This document shows, in pieces, positions 36,961-47,828 of a DNA stretch of 64,000 bases (the stretch's first letter is position 1; every line of letters begins with the position of its first letter). Both the position numbers and the translations under genes were made by a program. The stretch is from Brassica napus (lineage: Eukaryota; Streptophyta; Magnoliopsida; Brassicales; Brassicaceae): contig NC_063436.1 in assembly GCF_020379485.1 (NCBI RefSeq), positions 28,890,423-28,954,422 of the forward strand. The letters are read 5' to 3'. The notes under the pieces are model-generated. The model was not told where the DNA came from. It saw only the letters and a program-made list of their open reading frames with translations, and made no database searches.

Positions 36961-38279
36961 TAGGAACCAACAGAATAAATCCAAATACAGCAACAATTAA
37001 ACTAATTCAAGATTTATTTCTTCTTCACTTTCTCAAACTCTGATATATGTTTGCTCTAATAAATGTAAACTGATGTATGAATGCATAGTCCAAGACTCCA
37101 AGTCTAGCTTCACTAATAACAAACTATCACCGTAGTTTATCAAAGAATTTATATCGTTTTGATCAAATACTTATATATTCATCAATTTTTATTTCTAATC
37201 ACTCTTAAACTAGGTACTTCTTTGCACCCAATGACCCACAATATATATCCATTGTCCAAGTATAACACGTTTGACTGAACCCAAAAAAAACACAAAGATG
37301 TTGAAGAAATTTGCGTCTCGTTCCTGAAATATATATATTTTGGTGGAAAAAATATAGGGTTAATGTGGTGAGTAACCAAAATCTCAATGAAAATGAAAAA
37401 AATGACATTGACTTTAACATTATTAACTTACTAACATTTTGTCCATATTTGAGCCGGTTATACCCTCTTCTTTGGCAAGTATCCGGTGAAAAGGAAGATA
37501 ATGGATGACGTCGTTGATCGTAGTTATGGGCACAAGTAAAGCACAACAAATTATAATCTTATTACGTAACAAAGTCCACGTTCAACACTTATTTACCACA
37601 TACTAATTCATATAGTATGAAACTTATGTAGTATAAAATAGTATGAAATATATTTTGGTGTTGATAAACATAAAGTATACAAATCAATAAATTAGAATAT
37701 ATTATACAAACAAAAATACAAATGATTTACAATATAATATATAATATAATACAAGTTAATGAAATTTCCAGAATATTCTATTTCATATCACCAAAATAAT
37801 ATAGTACACCAATCCAATCAGAACCGCTACATAATAAACATTATCCTAACTCCACTCTCAACCCTTAAATATTAAACTCTAATAACTAAATACTAAACTC
37901 AAATATAAACCATAAATTCAGATATAAACTCTAAACCCAAATAGAATAGAACAAAATAAATATAATAATATATATTAGGGAAAATTGTTTGGTATATTAT
38001 CTAAAATTTATAGTTGAAAAGATTGACAGCAGCAACCATCTGGTTTCTTCTCAGGACTCAATGGTTTAAATCATGTTTCATATAAGTGCACACCCTGCAC
38101 ATTTGTTCATTCCACCATATTGTTGGTATTTCTTTTCATGTTCAGATACAAATCTATTCCATCTACATATTCACTCATATGGACTGGCTTTAAAAATGAA
38201 ATAGGAACAACCTTTTCATACAATAAACTCACAAACTTGTGGTTACCTTAGTTTACTAAAACCGATTCCGACACACACA
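36961..38279. other. AT-rich intergenic stretch
   Basis: 3' flank of the second WAT1 gene, then AT-rich sequence with ATATAATATAATATA-like runs (about 37730-37755). No supported gene. Confidence 0.4.
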
Positions 38280-38522
38280 ATGATGTATAGAAGCATATTA
38301 AAAAAATCTAAGAGAAGCAAACCAACTAGCCTCCGTGAATTTTCCTCCGATACTACACGTCGTCGAAATCAAATCAGAAATTACGCCTTAAACTTGCCGT
38401 CACAATCAGTACCATCTTCCTCGCCAAACCCGACGCCGACAACCCATAACTTTCACATTCTTCTCGCCGCACGAGTCGAGTCTCTCTTGAACGAGTCTCC
38501 TCTTTCTAGCCGAATCTTTTGA
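38280..38522 (+). CDS. Small open frame of uncertain status (80 residues)
   Basis: An ATG frame starting MMYRSILKKSKRSK encodes a basic N-terminus followed by a Ser/Pro-rich middle (SVPSSSPNPTPTTHN) and LLAARVESLLNESPLSSRIF. The base composition is more gene-like than its surroundings. The N-terminus (basic, Arg/Ser-rich) could suit an organelle-targeting peptide, suggesting a truncated gene or a short orphan. No domain is recognised and no downstream exon is evident. Confidence 0.28.
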   Translation: MMYRSILKKSKRSKPTSLREFSSDTTRRRNQIRNYALNLPSQSVPSSSPNPTPTTHNFHILLAARVESLLNESPLSSRIF

Positions 38523-39476
38523 AACTCTATTCTTCACCACAACCCTTCCCGACCATGTAAAGAAACAACACATATGAAAGAAATTGATTAACCTTCCCCA
38601 CCATTTACTAATAAAAATAATCTTTACAGATATACGTAAATATTAAAGAGCCACGACTTATATTTGAGAAAACTAGTTTTTTTTTTTTTTGAGTTAGCAG
38701 GTTCCACCGGTTATTCATAAGGAGAAAAATGCATTTTTACACAAAATACACTATATCTTAGAAAATTAGGTTCATGTGTCACTCACTGAATTAGAATTTT
38801 TTTGGATGCTATAGGGTGCAATTTCTGAAAAATATATATACACTTAAAATGCTAAATTTTAACAGACTTTAGAACAAAAAATCAAAAACTACTTCCTACC
38901 CCCGCATACAAGGCTTTTCTTTGCTACTCCTTTCAGACACACACAGTGAAATGATGAATATGGTTTATTGTACTGAGTGTCGGCAGATAAGATAACGTGA
39001 CATGAGTACTTCACAGCTGGACCATCAGTAAGATTACGACTGAAAAAATTAAATTCCCACATCGAATCCAACGGTTACCGTACAGCTCAGGTCTTCTTTC
39101 ACCTTTATACACAAGTATCGTGGACCCAACACACCACTAAAAGCCCACTTTATCTGCTGTCACAGCCTCCCAGCTGTCCGATACTCCAATTTTGTTTTGT
39201 TTTATTTATTTCCCCCAGAATATCAACGATTTTATTTATATACCGTAAATCCGGTAATCAACACTTTTTTGGCAGGAAATGATTTGCTAAGAAGTAAGAT
39301 CAAATATAATTAAGAAAATAGATTTATTCGCTGTCCTTTTTTTCTTTGCTTGTCTTAAGAGCAAAGAATATTTAGATTTTCCTCTATTATCCTAGTCATA
39401 AACATCTCTTCCCCAAAATAAACAGCAATAACCGAGTGTAAAAATAAATAAATTCGTTTAAAACAAATTTTCACCG
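38523..39476. other. Intergenic and 3' flank of GAE1
   Basis: Contains a poly(T) run (about 38680-38692) and the 3'UTR of the minus-strand GAE1 gene. No other gene supported. Confidence 0.45.
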
Positions 39477-40769
39477 TTATTGTACAAGCTTGGCTTTGGT
39501 ATTGTACCCGTAATAGGAAAGATACCATCTAACGAACTTTTTCAACCCGGTTTCCAAATCAGTTGTCGGTTTATACCCGAACTCTCTCCGGGCGGAGCTA
39601 ATATTAGCGTGCGTGAACGGAACGTCGCCGTTTCCAGGCATCTCCACGAAGTTCCTCTTCGCCTTCACCTTGAGATGCTTCTCCAATATATCCACCAAGA
39701 TGGGAACCGTAACCGGCGACGTGTTCCCTAAATTGAAGATCCGGTACGGTGCGGCTCCACGTTTCTTCCCACCCGACCCGGTACTTTTACCCGACGAGTC
39801 AAGAGATCCTAAACATCCTTTGACTATGTCGTCGATGAAAGTAAAATCCCGGGCCAAATCGACCCGGTTTTTGCCCCGGTATATCGTGATCGGTTTACCT
39901 TGGAGAATATTCCGCGTGAATGAGAAGTAAGCCATGTCCGGTCTACCCCACGGACCGTAAACCGTGAAGAATCGTAAACCGGTAATGGCAAGACCGTAAA
40001 TATGATTATAAGTGTGGGTGATTTCCTCACCGGCTTTCTTGGTCGCCGCGTAGAGACTCGCCGGTTGATCTGTCCTGTCCGATTCCGAGAAAGGCACCTT
40101 CTCGTTAAGACCGTAAACGGAGCTCGACGAAGCCCATACCACCGCCGGCTGAGGATTCGCCGCCTTGCAAGTCTCGAGGAGGTTGACTAGTCCGGCGATG
40201 TTGCTGTGAACATACGACTGAGGATTCTCCAGCGCGTATCGAACCCCGGCCTGAGCCGCGAGGTGCATCACGTGAGTGAAGGCCACCACGTCGAAGAGCT
40301 TTGACAGGAGCTTACCGTCGTTAAGATCTCCTTCCACGACGAAGATCCCACGGGAAGAGAGGAGAGACATCCTCGCGCGTTTCAACGAAGGGTCGTAGTA
40401 GTTGTTGAAGTTGTCGAGCCCCACGACGCCGTCTCCGCGTTTTCTAAGGGCGAGGGACACGTGGCTGCCGACGAAGCCCGTAGCGCCGGTGACGAGGACG
40501 GAGATGCCGCCGGAGCGGTGGATCTGAGCGGAGGTTCGGACTTGTTTCTCCCACTGGATGCCGCCCCAGGAGGCGGTGAGGTAGCGGCTGCCGGAGTCGA
40601 CGAAGCTCTGGAAGCTAAGGTAGGAGGCGGTGAGGGCGATGAGGAAGAGGGCCCAGAGGAACATGGTGCTTGTTGACGCGAAACAGCGGTTTAGCTGTCG
40701 GTTTGAACGGTCGATCTTGAACTTACCAGGCGTTGACGGGAACATGAGCTCATCTTCTATGGAAGGCAT
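39477..40769 (-). CDS. GAE1: UDP-glucuronate 4-epimerase, GAE1-like
   Basis: An intronless 430-residue type II Golgi enzyme that interconverts UDP-glucuronate and UDP-galacturonate, the precursor of pectin. A cytosolic N-terminus is followed by one membrane helix (about residues 36-54) and a luminal extended-SDR domain. The NAD-binding motif GATGFVG is at residues 95-101. The catalytic pair YAATK has Tyr240 and Lys244, with the Ser run SSSSVYG at about 214-220. From memory it is nearly identical to Arabidopsis GAE1 (At4g30440), with one extra Met near the N-terminus. Lack of introns fits the family. It anchors the conserved gene block. A TATA box lies upstream at 40938-40931. Confidence 0.97.
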   Translation of the reverse strand: MPSIEDELMFPSTPGKFKIDRSNRQLNRCFASTSTMFLWALFLIALTASYLSFQSFVDSGSRYLTASWGGIQWEKQVRTSAQIHRSGGISVLVTGATGFVGSHVSLALRKRGDGVVGLDNFNNYYDPSLKRARMSLLSSRGIFVVEGDLNDGKLLSKLFDVVAFTHVMHLAAQAGVRYALENPQSYVHSNIAGLVNLLETCKAANPQPAVVWASSSSVYGLNEKVPFSESDRTDQPASLYAATKKAGEEITHTYNHIYGLAITGLRFFTVYGPWGRPDMAYFSFTRNILQGKPITIYRGKNRVDLARDFTFIDDIVKGCLGSLDSSGKSTGSGGKKRGAAPYRIFNLGNTSPVTVPILVDILEKHLKVKAKRNFVEMPGNGDVPFTHANISSARREFGYKPTTDLETGLKKFVRWYLSYYGYNTKAKLVQ

Positions 40770-40930
40770 GATTTAAAACTTCCTAAATATTCTCTAGAAA
40801 AATTTATGGAAATGAAAATAAAAATGGTGAATTTAGAAGAGAGAGAGAGAGAGGACAGATGCAGATTTTTTTTGTTTTTGGTTATTTTTCCAAAAGCATC
40901 TGCTAAGGAGAAGAGGAAGACGCGGAGAAG

Positions 40931-40938
40931 TATATATA
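40931..40938 (-). promoter_or_regulatory. TATA box of GAE1
   Basis: TATATATA on the minus strand, about 160 bases before the ATG at 40769, followed by a leader with a GA/CT-rich stretch near 40840-40852 (a Y-patch-like tract). Spacing suits a 5'UTR of about 130 bases. Confidence 0.55.
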
Positions 40939-41009
40939 CAGAAGACGAAGGGGACAAGGAGACGCGTTAATTCTGAGTTTGACAGATTGGCTTTTGTCTT
41001 AACTCCTAA

Positions 41010-41613
41010 CTAGATTTTGAACCGTGCTTTCAAAGCGCGGAATCATTTCTTTTTAAAATTTTATTTAAATTAATAAATATTTGTCTAATCTATATTTTAA
41101 TAGATTTTATATTTGTTTATAGTAATTTTTTATAATTTTATCTTCTTTATTTTTTATTATATAATAATAAATTTGTGTACTAATTAATTTGTGCAAACTT
41201 CTACTCAATAAATTTAATCATATTGTGATTATATATTTACTAAGGTTATTTATTTACAATTTTAACTTATTAATTAAATATTATATGACAAATGTAATAG
41301 ACATTACGTTTTTCATTCTACATATTTTTCAATAATGCATAAATATTAAATTATAATTACACAAATATTAAATAATAATTATGTATTTAAATTAACTTAT
41401 AATTATTTTTAAAAGAAAATATTGTTGGCCTTCTTTGACTTTAAGTTTTTAAATTATTGGGCTGTTTTGTTTAGTTGGACAGAAGCAAATGTGTTGGGCT
41501 TTTAATTTCTGAAACCCACTAAAAACAATTGAAAAAAGAAATGGAATGTTTTGTAATTAATAGAAAAATTCAGGGGCAGATTCATAAGAAGTATTCTGCT
41601 TTAATAGTATAGA
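41010..41613 (-). mobile_element. Short non-autonomous Helitron
   Basis: On the minus strand the element starts TCTATACTATTAAAGCAGAA (41613 downward) and ends CTAG, followed by host T, at 41010. The 3' hairpin CCGCGCTTT-G-AAAGCACGG (41040-41022) has a nine-pair stem with one mismatch and sits nine bases before the CTAG. The insertion is between A and T, as expected. The interior is AT-rich and non-coding. These are the canonical Arabidopsis/Brassica Helitron ends. Confidence 0.9.
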
Positions 41614-42187
41614 TTAATTTGTTTACAGGTAAATAACTAAAAATCCCTAGTAATAGTTTTATTTTTATTAAATTAAATATTTTCTTATCCGGATTAAAAT
41701 ATATAGTTAGTTAATTCAATTTACAACATCTAAATTTTAAATTTACAATTAGTTAACTTAATTTACAGCATCCAAATTTAAGATGTACAATTAGACAATT
41801 TAATTTACAGCACCTTCCAACAGTTCATTTTATATAACCATTTGCAAATTTGGCCAATAACTCATCAGTTTCACTCATTCAACAATTAGCACATGTTATC
41901 TAATCCCTAATCAACATTGTTAAAGATATTGAAAACAAGAATGTGCGAACAACTTACAACTAATGTTGTCTAAACTTAAAAAAAGATCAAATGCTTAGGT
42001 CAACGTGTGTGGTTTGTTTTTGGGTCATCTGATACATCATAGTTCGGTTTGCAAGGCGTGGGATGTGCATAAAAGTATATATTATCTTTAATCCAAATTT
42101 GCATATTAGCAGCAACAAAAAGCTTTAATCAGTCACTAATAGTTACAATTGAATAAATGTATCAAAATCGTATATGATTAGAAAAAC
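41614..42187. other. AT-rich spacer with a short tandem repeat
   Basis: At about 41704-41818 a unit of about 45 bases containing ACAATTAG-TAA-TTAATTTACA-CATC is repeated about three times. No gene. Confidence 0.55.
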
Positions 42188-42564
42188 TAAGAGCAACATT
42201 AACGGGGTATGATAGAGGAAGTCGTTAGGCTTTATATGATTTTATTTAAATAAAAATTGTATAATTTCGCTGGGACGGACGCGGTTTGTCGTTGGCTAAC
42301 ATATTTTTTTTTTGTCCTTAGGTGATACGTGTCGGCAATGGAATGGTGGAAGCGTTTTGGTTTGAGAAATGATTCACGTGTTGCCCTTTGGGCCTTGTCT
42401 CTTTGAAAGAGAGAGAGAGAGTTGAAGATCGATGGCGGAAGGCACGATGATCCCCAGCAACTGAAGAAGGGAAGCCATAGCTTCAGGCAGAGGCTACTTC
42501 TCTGAACCCTTTCTTCGACGCCTATCATCAGGCAGAGGCTGAATCCTAGACTCCAACATCACGA

Positions 42565-42628
42565 GATGTCTCTCCTCCGCCTCTTCGAGACTGTCTCCGA
42601 TGACTGCATCACACTTGCCCTCATCCAG
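42565..42628 (+). pseudogene. Captured exon-like fragment of unknown origin
   Basis: An ATG-started stretch encoding MSLLRLFETVSDDCITLALIQ runs up to a GTTAAA donor-like site inside the Tourist-type element. It may be the first exon of the transcript that was captured. A further exon-like piece, DVTDPMVNEKVADR followed by GTGAGC, lies at about 42739-42780. Source not recognised. Confidence 0.35.
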
Positions 42629-42878
42629 GTTAAAACTTTTGATCCTTGCTCCTCACTTTTCTTATAGTTTATCGATCTGGGCTTGCTACATTACTTACGA
42701 TTTCTGGGTTTCACTAATGCAACTCAAATTAAATTGACTGATGTTACTGATCCCATGGTCAATGAGAAGGTTGCTGATCGGGTGAGCATTGAACTTGAAC
42801 TCATTTGCATTTTTTGGTTTTGTAAAGATGTGGTCAGACTTTGTAATTGGGGTTTCTCTGTGTTGTGGGATTTATCAG

Positions 42879-42938
42879 GTAGGAGAGGATTTAGAAGGAG
42901 TTACCCATAAAGTTTACTTTGATATTCAGATCAATGGT
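42879..42938 (+). pseudogene. Captured cyclophilin-like exon fragment
   Basis: After an acceptor TTTATCAG the segment encodes GEDLEGVTHKVYFDIQING, then a stop in frame. VTHKVYFDI-I-G is the N-terminal strand of secretory-pathway cyclophilins (peptidyl-prolyl isomerases, CYP21-type). The rest of the cyclophilin fold is absent. A partial copy of the same sequence (GAGTTACCCACAAAGTTTAC) follows at about 42950, a small duplication. No catalytic function is possible. Confidence 0.55.
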
Positions 42939-43805
42939 TGACCTGAATGAGTTACCCACAAAGTTTACTTTGTCCCCTCTTCTTCATTGGGCTTGTAAGC
43001 TCTGTGTTTTTCCCAATTTGGTTTTAGCTTAATCAGTTCATATTTATTTTGCTATGTTACTGGGTGAAATGGTAGGAGAATGAGCTCCCGAGAGAATCCG
43101 ACAGACACTTGACAACTAGTTCCTGTTCTTTTTTTCTTGCTTATAACGTTTCTCTTGCCAAACCACAATTTGTTTTCTTCTTATATATGTGCAAGTTGTA
43201 ATACTTTCTTCTGGGTTCTTGTTGCTTGATTCTTGCAGGCGTAGAGGGAAAGATTGTGGTTGAGCTGATTTTGCTGGGCAAATCTGGATGCAGGGGCAAA
43301 CATTATCTGATTTTTTCTTAATTGTTCTGTTCTTTTTTTTTGGTTTCGGGTATGTGGATTTGATTTTGTGATCGTTGTTCTGATTGTGCAAGGAGGAGTC
43401 TCTTGCACATAGAACATAGAAACTACCTTTTTATATAGTTTGTAATCAAAGATTTACTCTACTTATTTGTGCTTCACGTTTCATTGTTGAGATTATCTTG
43501 TTCCCTGTCAAAACATGTTTAGCATAACAAGTTCACCTTCTCTCGTTCTCTCCAAACAAAAGAAACAAACACATTTTGATCAAACGTTTGTCTCATATTC
43601 TATCCATCCCACCAAACAAAAGAAGCAAACACATTTTGATCAAACGTTTGTCTCAAATAAATATTATAAAATATGCTAAGGACTTTTTTTGTCCTACCAA
43701 TAATCAACAAAATTAAAAAAGTCCTTATGCATTTGTCCCTAACTAAAAAATAATACTAATTTATTCTAAGGACAAAATTTTGTAGAACCAATAATGTTGC
43801 CCTAA

Positions 43806-44237
43806 TACTCATTAAGTTGTAAATCTTGTGATATGTGAATAGTTGATGCATTGAGAGCAGTGTGCCTTCGAATTCCGGATAGCCAAAGAACAGAATAACA
43901 AGTTATTTTGATATATGTAATTACTCAATCTAGTACTCTACTAATTAGTGCTCTTTATATGATTTTGTCGACTGGTCATGGCCCGCATTGAGTCAGATTT
44001 CAGCAGAAATTTTTTTTGTTATTTAACTTTTAATTACAAAATGTCTAAATAATTTGTGTGAGGAAATAATTGTACTTTTCTCAAACAAGATAAAGTAGAG
44101 AGAGGACGTGCGGACCAGACCACAGCATTCACCATTGGCTGTTTTGGGAAAGCAATGAGAGAATGACACAATAAAAAACTGCGTGCCCTTCTCTAACATT
44201 ACCGCTTCCCCAAGTCACGGTTTCACCATAAAAGAGA
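43806..44237. other. Intergenic stretch
   Basis: No gene supported. TTTCACCATAAAAGAGA just before 44238 could be a TATA-like leader for the small frame that follows. Confidence 0.35.
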
Positions 44238-44576
44238 ATGGTATGGGCCACCTTCTTACCGGAAGAATCGGGAGAGACTACTGTTTCGAGACTGGAACAA
44301 CCGGTGATATCCGGTGAATTTGGACGGTGCTCTGGTCGTGTTTTTTTAAAATTATTTATTTTGGGTATATTTCTTCTTTACTTCAATGTTCCTTCATTTT
44401 TAAAAGAATTAATTTTACTTTCAAAAGATAAGACATTATTTATACAATCTCAAAGACTGATTCATACAGTATATCTTGTAATAGAAAATGTTTATATTCG
44501 ATATTATATTACGTTGTCGGATTTTATTAAATTTGGACGGTGTGGGTTATATTTGGTATATTACTTCTTCATTTGA
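44238..44576 (+). CDS. Small open frame of uncertain status (112 residues)
   Basis: The first about 35 codons (MVWATFLPEESGETTVSRLE...) have gene-like composition and could be a short coding exon; a GTGAAT or GTCGTG donor near 44318-44340 is possible. The rest of the frame is AT-rich and hydrophobic and is probably intron or spacer. No domain recognised. It is more likely a gene fragment than a full gene. Confidence 0.22.
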   Translation: MVWATFLPEESGETTVSRLEQPVISGEFGRCSGRVFLKLFILGIFLLYFNVPSFLKELILLSKDKTLFIQSQRLIHTVYLVIENVYIRYYITLSDFIKFGRCGLYLVYYFFI

Positions 44577-46141
44577 TCTTTTGAACATCTTTCAAAATGG
44601 ATTATTTATTTCAAAGTTCAAACACATAAACCGAATCGAACTATCTCGGAAAATAGGTTCATACTCTTTTTTTCTTAAACTAAAAATAGGTTCATACTCT
44701 TTTGGTAGGAAAAGAAAAGACACGTTACAAATGCGTGAATTAGTTGATAATTATGGGTTTCGTTATTATGTATTTATGTTCTATTTCTTTACATGAAATG
44801 TCGTCTCCGGCTAGTTCATTGTTTTAGCTTCATTTGGGAAGATTCTTTGTTTCCAGACTAAGTTTGGATTTGAGCAATACAAGATTTGCGAGATCCCGCT
44901 TGAATTAGAAATTATATATTTACTGTATTTTATTTAAACAATGGAGTAAGCGTTTTTAATGGACCAAGTTTCTAGTACTTAAATACATAGCACTGGTTAA
45001 CCATTGTTGGAGTCTTTGTCTTTACGCAGCATTGCTTCATTTATCTTACGTAAATTTGAATCCATGGTAACTAATTATTAAAAAAAAAAACTAGGATCCT
45101 TTAACTCTTATATCATTTGGTTAGGTTTTGCGGAAAAAATGTACCCGGAGACGCCAAAATTACACCATGTTTATTAGGAATTTGTGTCGATTATTTTGAT
45201 ACATATAGTGATAGAGAAATAAAGTGAATTTTAACTAGTGTCATATAATATCAAAATGTTGATATATAATTATTCGACTTGATTCATGTAGATTGAACAT
45301 ACTTTATTTATTTGAGGTTGGGCATTATGCAAGAACACGTTAACTTTGTTTAGTAAACGTGTCTAATACAAACACAATTATGCAAATAAAGCTCACATTA
45401 TATACTATCATTAGGTGCACTTACTCGATTAAATAAAGATTAATTTTGTATTAATAAAAGTTCGAAACTATTACCTAAGTGACGGAACACTAATATTTTT
45501 AAAAAAACAAGAGTTTAACCATTTGAGTGGAGTTTGGTATGCAGATGACACTAGATTTTGGTATGCAGATGAAAAGTAAAGAACTTTAACTGAGCTTTCT
45601 AAAAATTATTCGATAAGCATAAGTCTCGTCTTTTCGTCTAGAAATAGATCTTTGGTAACGACGCCACATGACAGCATGTCGACAGTCGACTAGAAGCAAT
45701 ATAGAAATTTGAAGCTATTCTTTTGTTGCTTTTTGTTTGTTTCAGTTTTGATGTTAGAAAATTAAAGGAAAATAAATTTCAGTGATTTGTTATATTCGGT
45801 GTTGATTGTATAAAAACTCTGTTTTATTTAAAGTGTATGTCTATTATATAGTATAACTTTGTGATCATATGGTTTGATTTATTAGAATCTTTCGAAACAT
45901 TTCTTCGAGAAAGAAGACTGCAATTTACGATTGCACATGCTATGGCCCAAATCTAAGAGACTATAGAACAGTTTAGACTTGTCGGGATATAGACACACTC
46001 AAAGTTTCAAACAAAGCATAACTTATGCCGACAATATATTCATCCAACTTCGTACACACGATATTAATTACGACAAACCAACAACATAAAACATACTTTT
46101 TGTTTCGCACTTTAAGTAGAAATAAGTCTTACTTTTTTAAT
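44577..46141. other. AT-rich gene-free stretch
   Basis: No gene or complete mobile element was seen. TTTGGTATGCAGATGA is repeated at about 45535 and 45558. Confidence 0.4.
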
Positions 46142-46462
46142 TTAGTTAACAGATCCTGATCCAGCTCTAGATCCAGCAAATGAACCAGCAGATGAACCGG
46201 CACCTGAACCACCCGAACCACGAGAACTAGAACTTGATGACGAACTAGAGCTAGAGCTAGATGATGATCCGGAACCTGCACCTGCACCAGAACCAGAGCC
46301 TGATCCGCCGCCAAGACCAATCCCCAATCCAACGCCTAGACCGACCCCAATCCCACCTAGGTCAAGCCCCAAGTCTTTTCTTGCCACTCGGCTCTCGGAT
46401 AACATAAGTAAACTTGAAATCACTAATAAACCAAGAAGAACTAGACCTTGGACCCTGGCCAT
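46142..46462 (-). CDS. Secreted glycine/serine-rich protein 1
   Basis: A single-exon 106-residue protein starting MARVQGLVLLGLLVISS. It has a clear signal peptide (cleavage likely near SES-R, residue about 24), then SRVARKDLGLDLGGIGVGLG, alternating Gly/hydrophobic repeats (GLGIGLGGGSGSGSGAG), a Ser tract and a Gly/Ser/Ala tail. It probably goes to the cell wall as a glycine-rich structural protein; the role is unproven. The ATG at 46462 is preferred because the signal peptide begins there. It matches At4g30450 in position and, from memory, in length. The paralogue at 48841 shares the KDLGLDLGG core. TATA box at 46590-46583. Confidence 0.88.
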   Translation of the reverse strand: MARVQGLVLLGLLVISSLLMLSESRVARKDLGLDLGGIGVGLGVGLGIGLGGGSGSGSGAGAGSGSSSSSSSSSSSSSSSRGSGGSGAGSSAGSFAGSRAGSGSVN

Positions 46463-46582
46463 TTTTGAATTCTTCGTTTGTAAAAAGACCTTTAAAAAAA
46501 ACTTGCGTGTAAACCTTGCCAATCAGTGTGTTTTGAGTTTGTAGTCACTTAATTAGATAGAAGAGACAATAACATGTTCGGG

Positions 46583-46590
46583 TATTTATA
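46583..46590 (-). promoter_or_regulatory. TATA box of glycine-rich gene 1
   Basis: TATAAATA on the minus strand, about 121 bases before the ATG at 46462. The paralogue has the same octamer at similar spacing. Confidence 0.6.
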
Positions 46591-46962
46591 GAAGCTCTAG
46601 GATAGAGTGAGCCATTACGTGTTTATCACCAAATTCAGACTTTTACCACTTTGTCATTTTTAATTCATAGTTTCCTCAGAATTACATTTAAAGAACCATG
46701 AATACCAATTAAACACATATGTAGGCGAAATATAATTTTTGATCGGTAAAATATGTAAAATGATGAAATATGATGACTTATAAATTACATTAAAAAATTG
46801 AAGCTTAACCCAATTTAGTTCGCGAGGTATTTTAACCGGTGAGGTAAAAAAAAATAAAAGGAAAAGTTGAGGTTTCACTATAAATCTACGTCAAATATAT
46901 TTCACGGGTTTCAATCACAAACATGTCTTATATATAATTTATGATCATCCGTAATGCATAAC
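46591..46962. other. Promoter side spacer
   Basis: AT-rich, with no gene; upstream region of the minus-strand glycine-rich gene. Confidence 0.4.
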
Positions 46963-46972
46963 AAGATTGTTA

Positions 46973-47127
46973 ACATGCCAGGAAAATGTTTTGTCTGATT
47001 CATTAGCTAAGATAGCGAGATCCTTCCATAGAGACTTGTATTACATTGGTTGTTCTGTTCCACTCTGGTTTCTTAGACCACCTCAAATTTGAGTAACAGA
47101 ACAACCGTTTGAAGAAAAAAAAAAAAA
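46973..47127 (+). mobile_element. Severely truncated LINE 3' end
   Basis: About 155 bases carry the last 30 codons of an L1 ORF2 (LAKIARSFHRDLYYIGCSVPLWF...), a short 3'UTR and a poly(A) run. They are flanked by AAGATTGTTA (46963-46972 and 47128-47137). The tail matches the element at 16660 (ARSFHRKLHFVGCSIPVWL, then AATAGCCGTTTGA), so they are one family. Confidence 0.9.
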
Positions 47128-47137
47128 AAGATTGTTA

Positions 47138-47625
47138 GCTCATCCTAATTTAGTTCTAACAAAAATTTAAAGATAATAGAAATAGTTAGTGCACATTTAA
47201 GGTAGGAATGCAGGTGATGTGTGCATTATCTTTTTACTGATGCCAATCCACCAGAGTCGACGGACCACTAAGTAGAGTGGAAGAGTAGTGGTGGACCTGG
47301 TGGTTTATACACGCAGAAACTAGTCACTCATATATATTATTAGTCACTAATCTATAGTCCCCACCACTATGAAGTATTGGTCAACCTATTACACGTGCTT
47401 AAATTGTTCGAGAAAGATCGTTCACATTGGTTATGTTGTTATTACCATGAATGACCAATAATGTTCACTTCTCATATAGAATTCAAAAAATTTTACTTCA
47501 TTTTTTCTTAATCCGGCTATCAACTTACAAAAGCAATTTTAGACCAATACTTATTTGATTATTTTGAACCTAAATATTTATGTTTGTGATTTTGGAATAT
47601 TATAAAATAAAAATATTAGAGCATG
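47138..47625. other. Intergenic stretch
   Basis: AT-rich with no gene recognised. Confidence 0.4.
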
Positions 47626-47628
47626 TTT

Positions 47629-47825
47629 ATTGTAAGTTTTTTAGGTTGGATCTCTTAGCGTAATATAAGATACGGTATCTTAGTTTTTAACTAAAAAAGT
47701 TAAGGGACGTCTCTTAAATAAGAGATATAAGAGACATTTCTTAATTTTTTTAGTTAAAAATTAAGAGACCGTATCTTATATTACGTTAAAAGATCCAACC
47801 TAAAAAACCTGCAATAAACATGCTT
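47629..47825. mobile_element. Tourist-like MITE, nearly perfect hairpin
   Basis: A 197-bp element with ends GAGCATGTTTATTG and the inverse of AAGCATGTTTATTG, flanked by TTA (47626-47628 and 47826-47828). The two arms of about 95 bases pair almost throughout (for example GGTTGGATCT and ACGTAATATAAGATACGGT in both), so a transcript would fold into one long stem. Confidence 0.9.
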
Positions 47826-47828
47826 TTA

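Larger units (their letters stand above)
42191..43802 (+). mobile_element. Tourist/PIF-Harbinger-type element with captured gene pieces
   Basis: The ends GAGCAACATTAACGGGG and the inverse of GGGCAACATTATTGG are flanked by TAA (42188-42190 and 43803-43805), as for PIF/Harbinger insertions. The 1,612-bp interior has no transposase but contains exon-like pieces with splice-like borders (about 42565-42628, 42722-42780 and 42879-42938). A 27-base phrase CACATTTTGATCAAACGTTTGTCTCA occurs twice near the 3' end (about 43570 and 43630). It behaves as a Pack-type carrier. Confidence 0.85.

Noticed and set aside
39613..40676. Plus-strand frames over GAE1
   Set aside because: Antisense shadows of a conserved, GC-rich coding sequence.
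44488..44796. 102-residue hydrophobic frame
   Set aside because: AT-rich chance frame with no domain.
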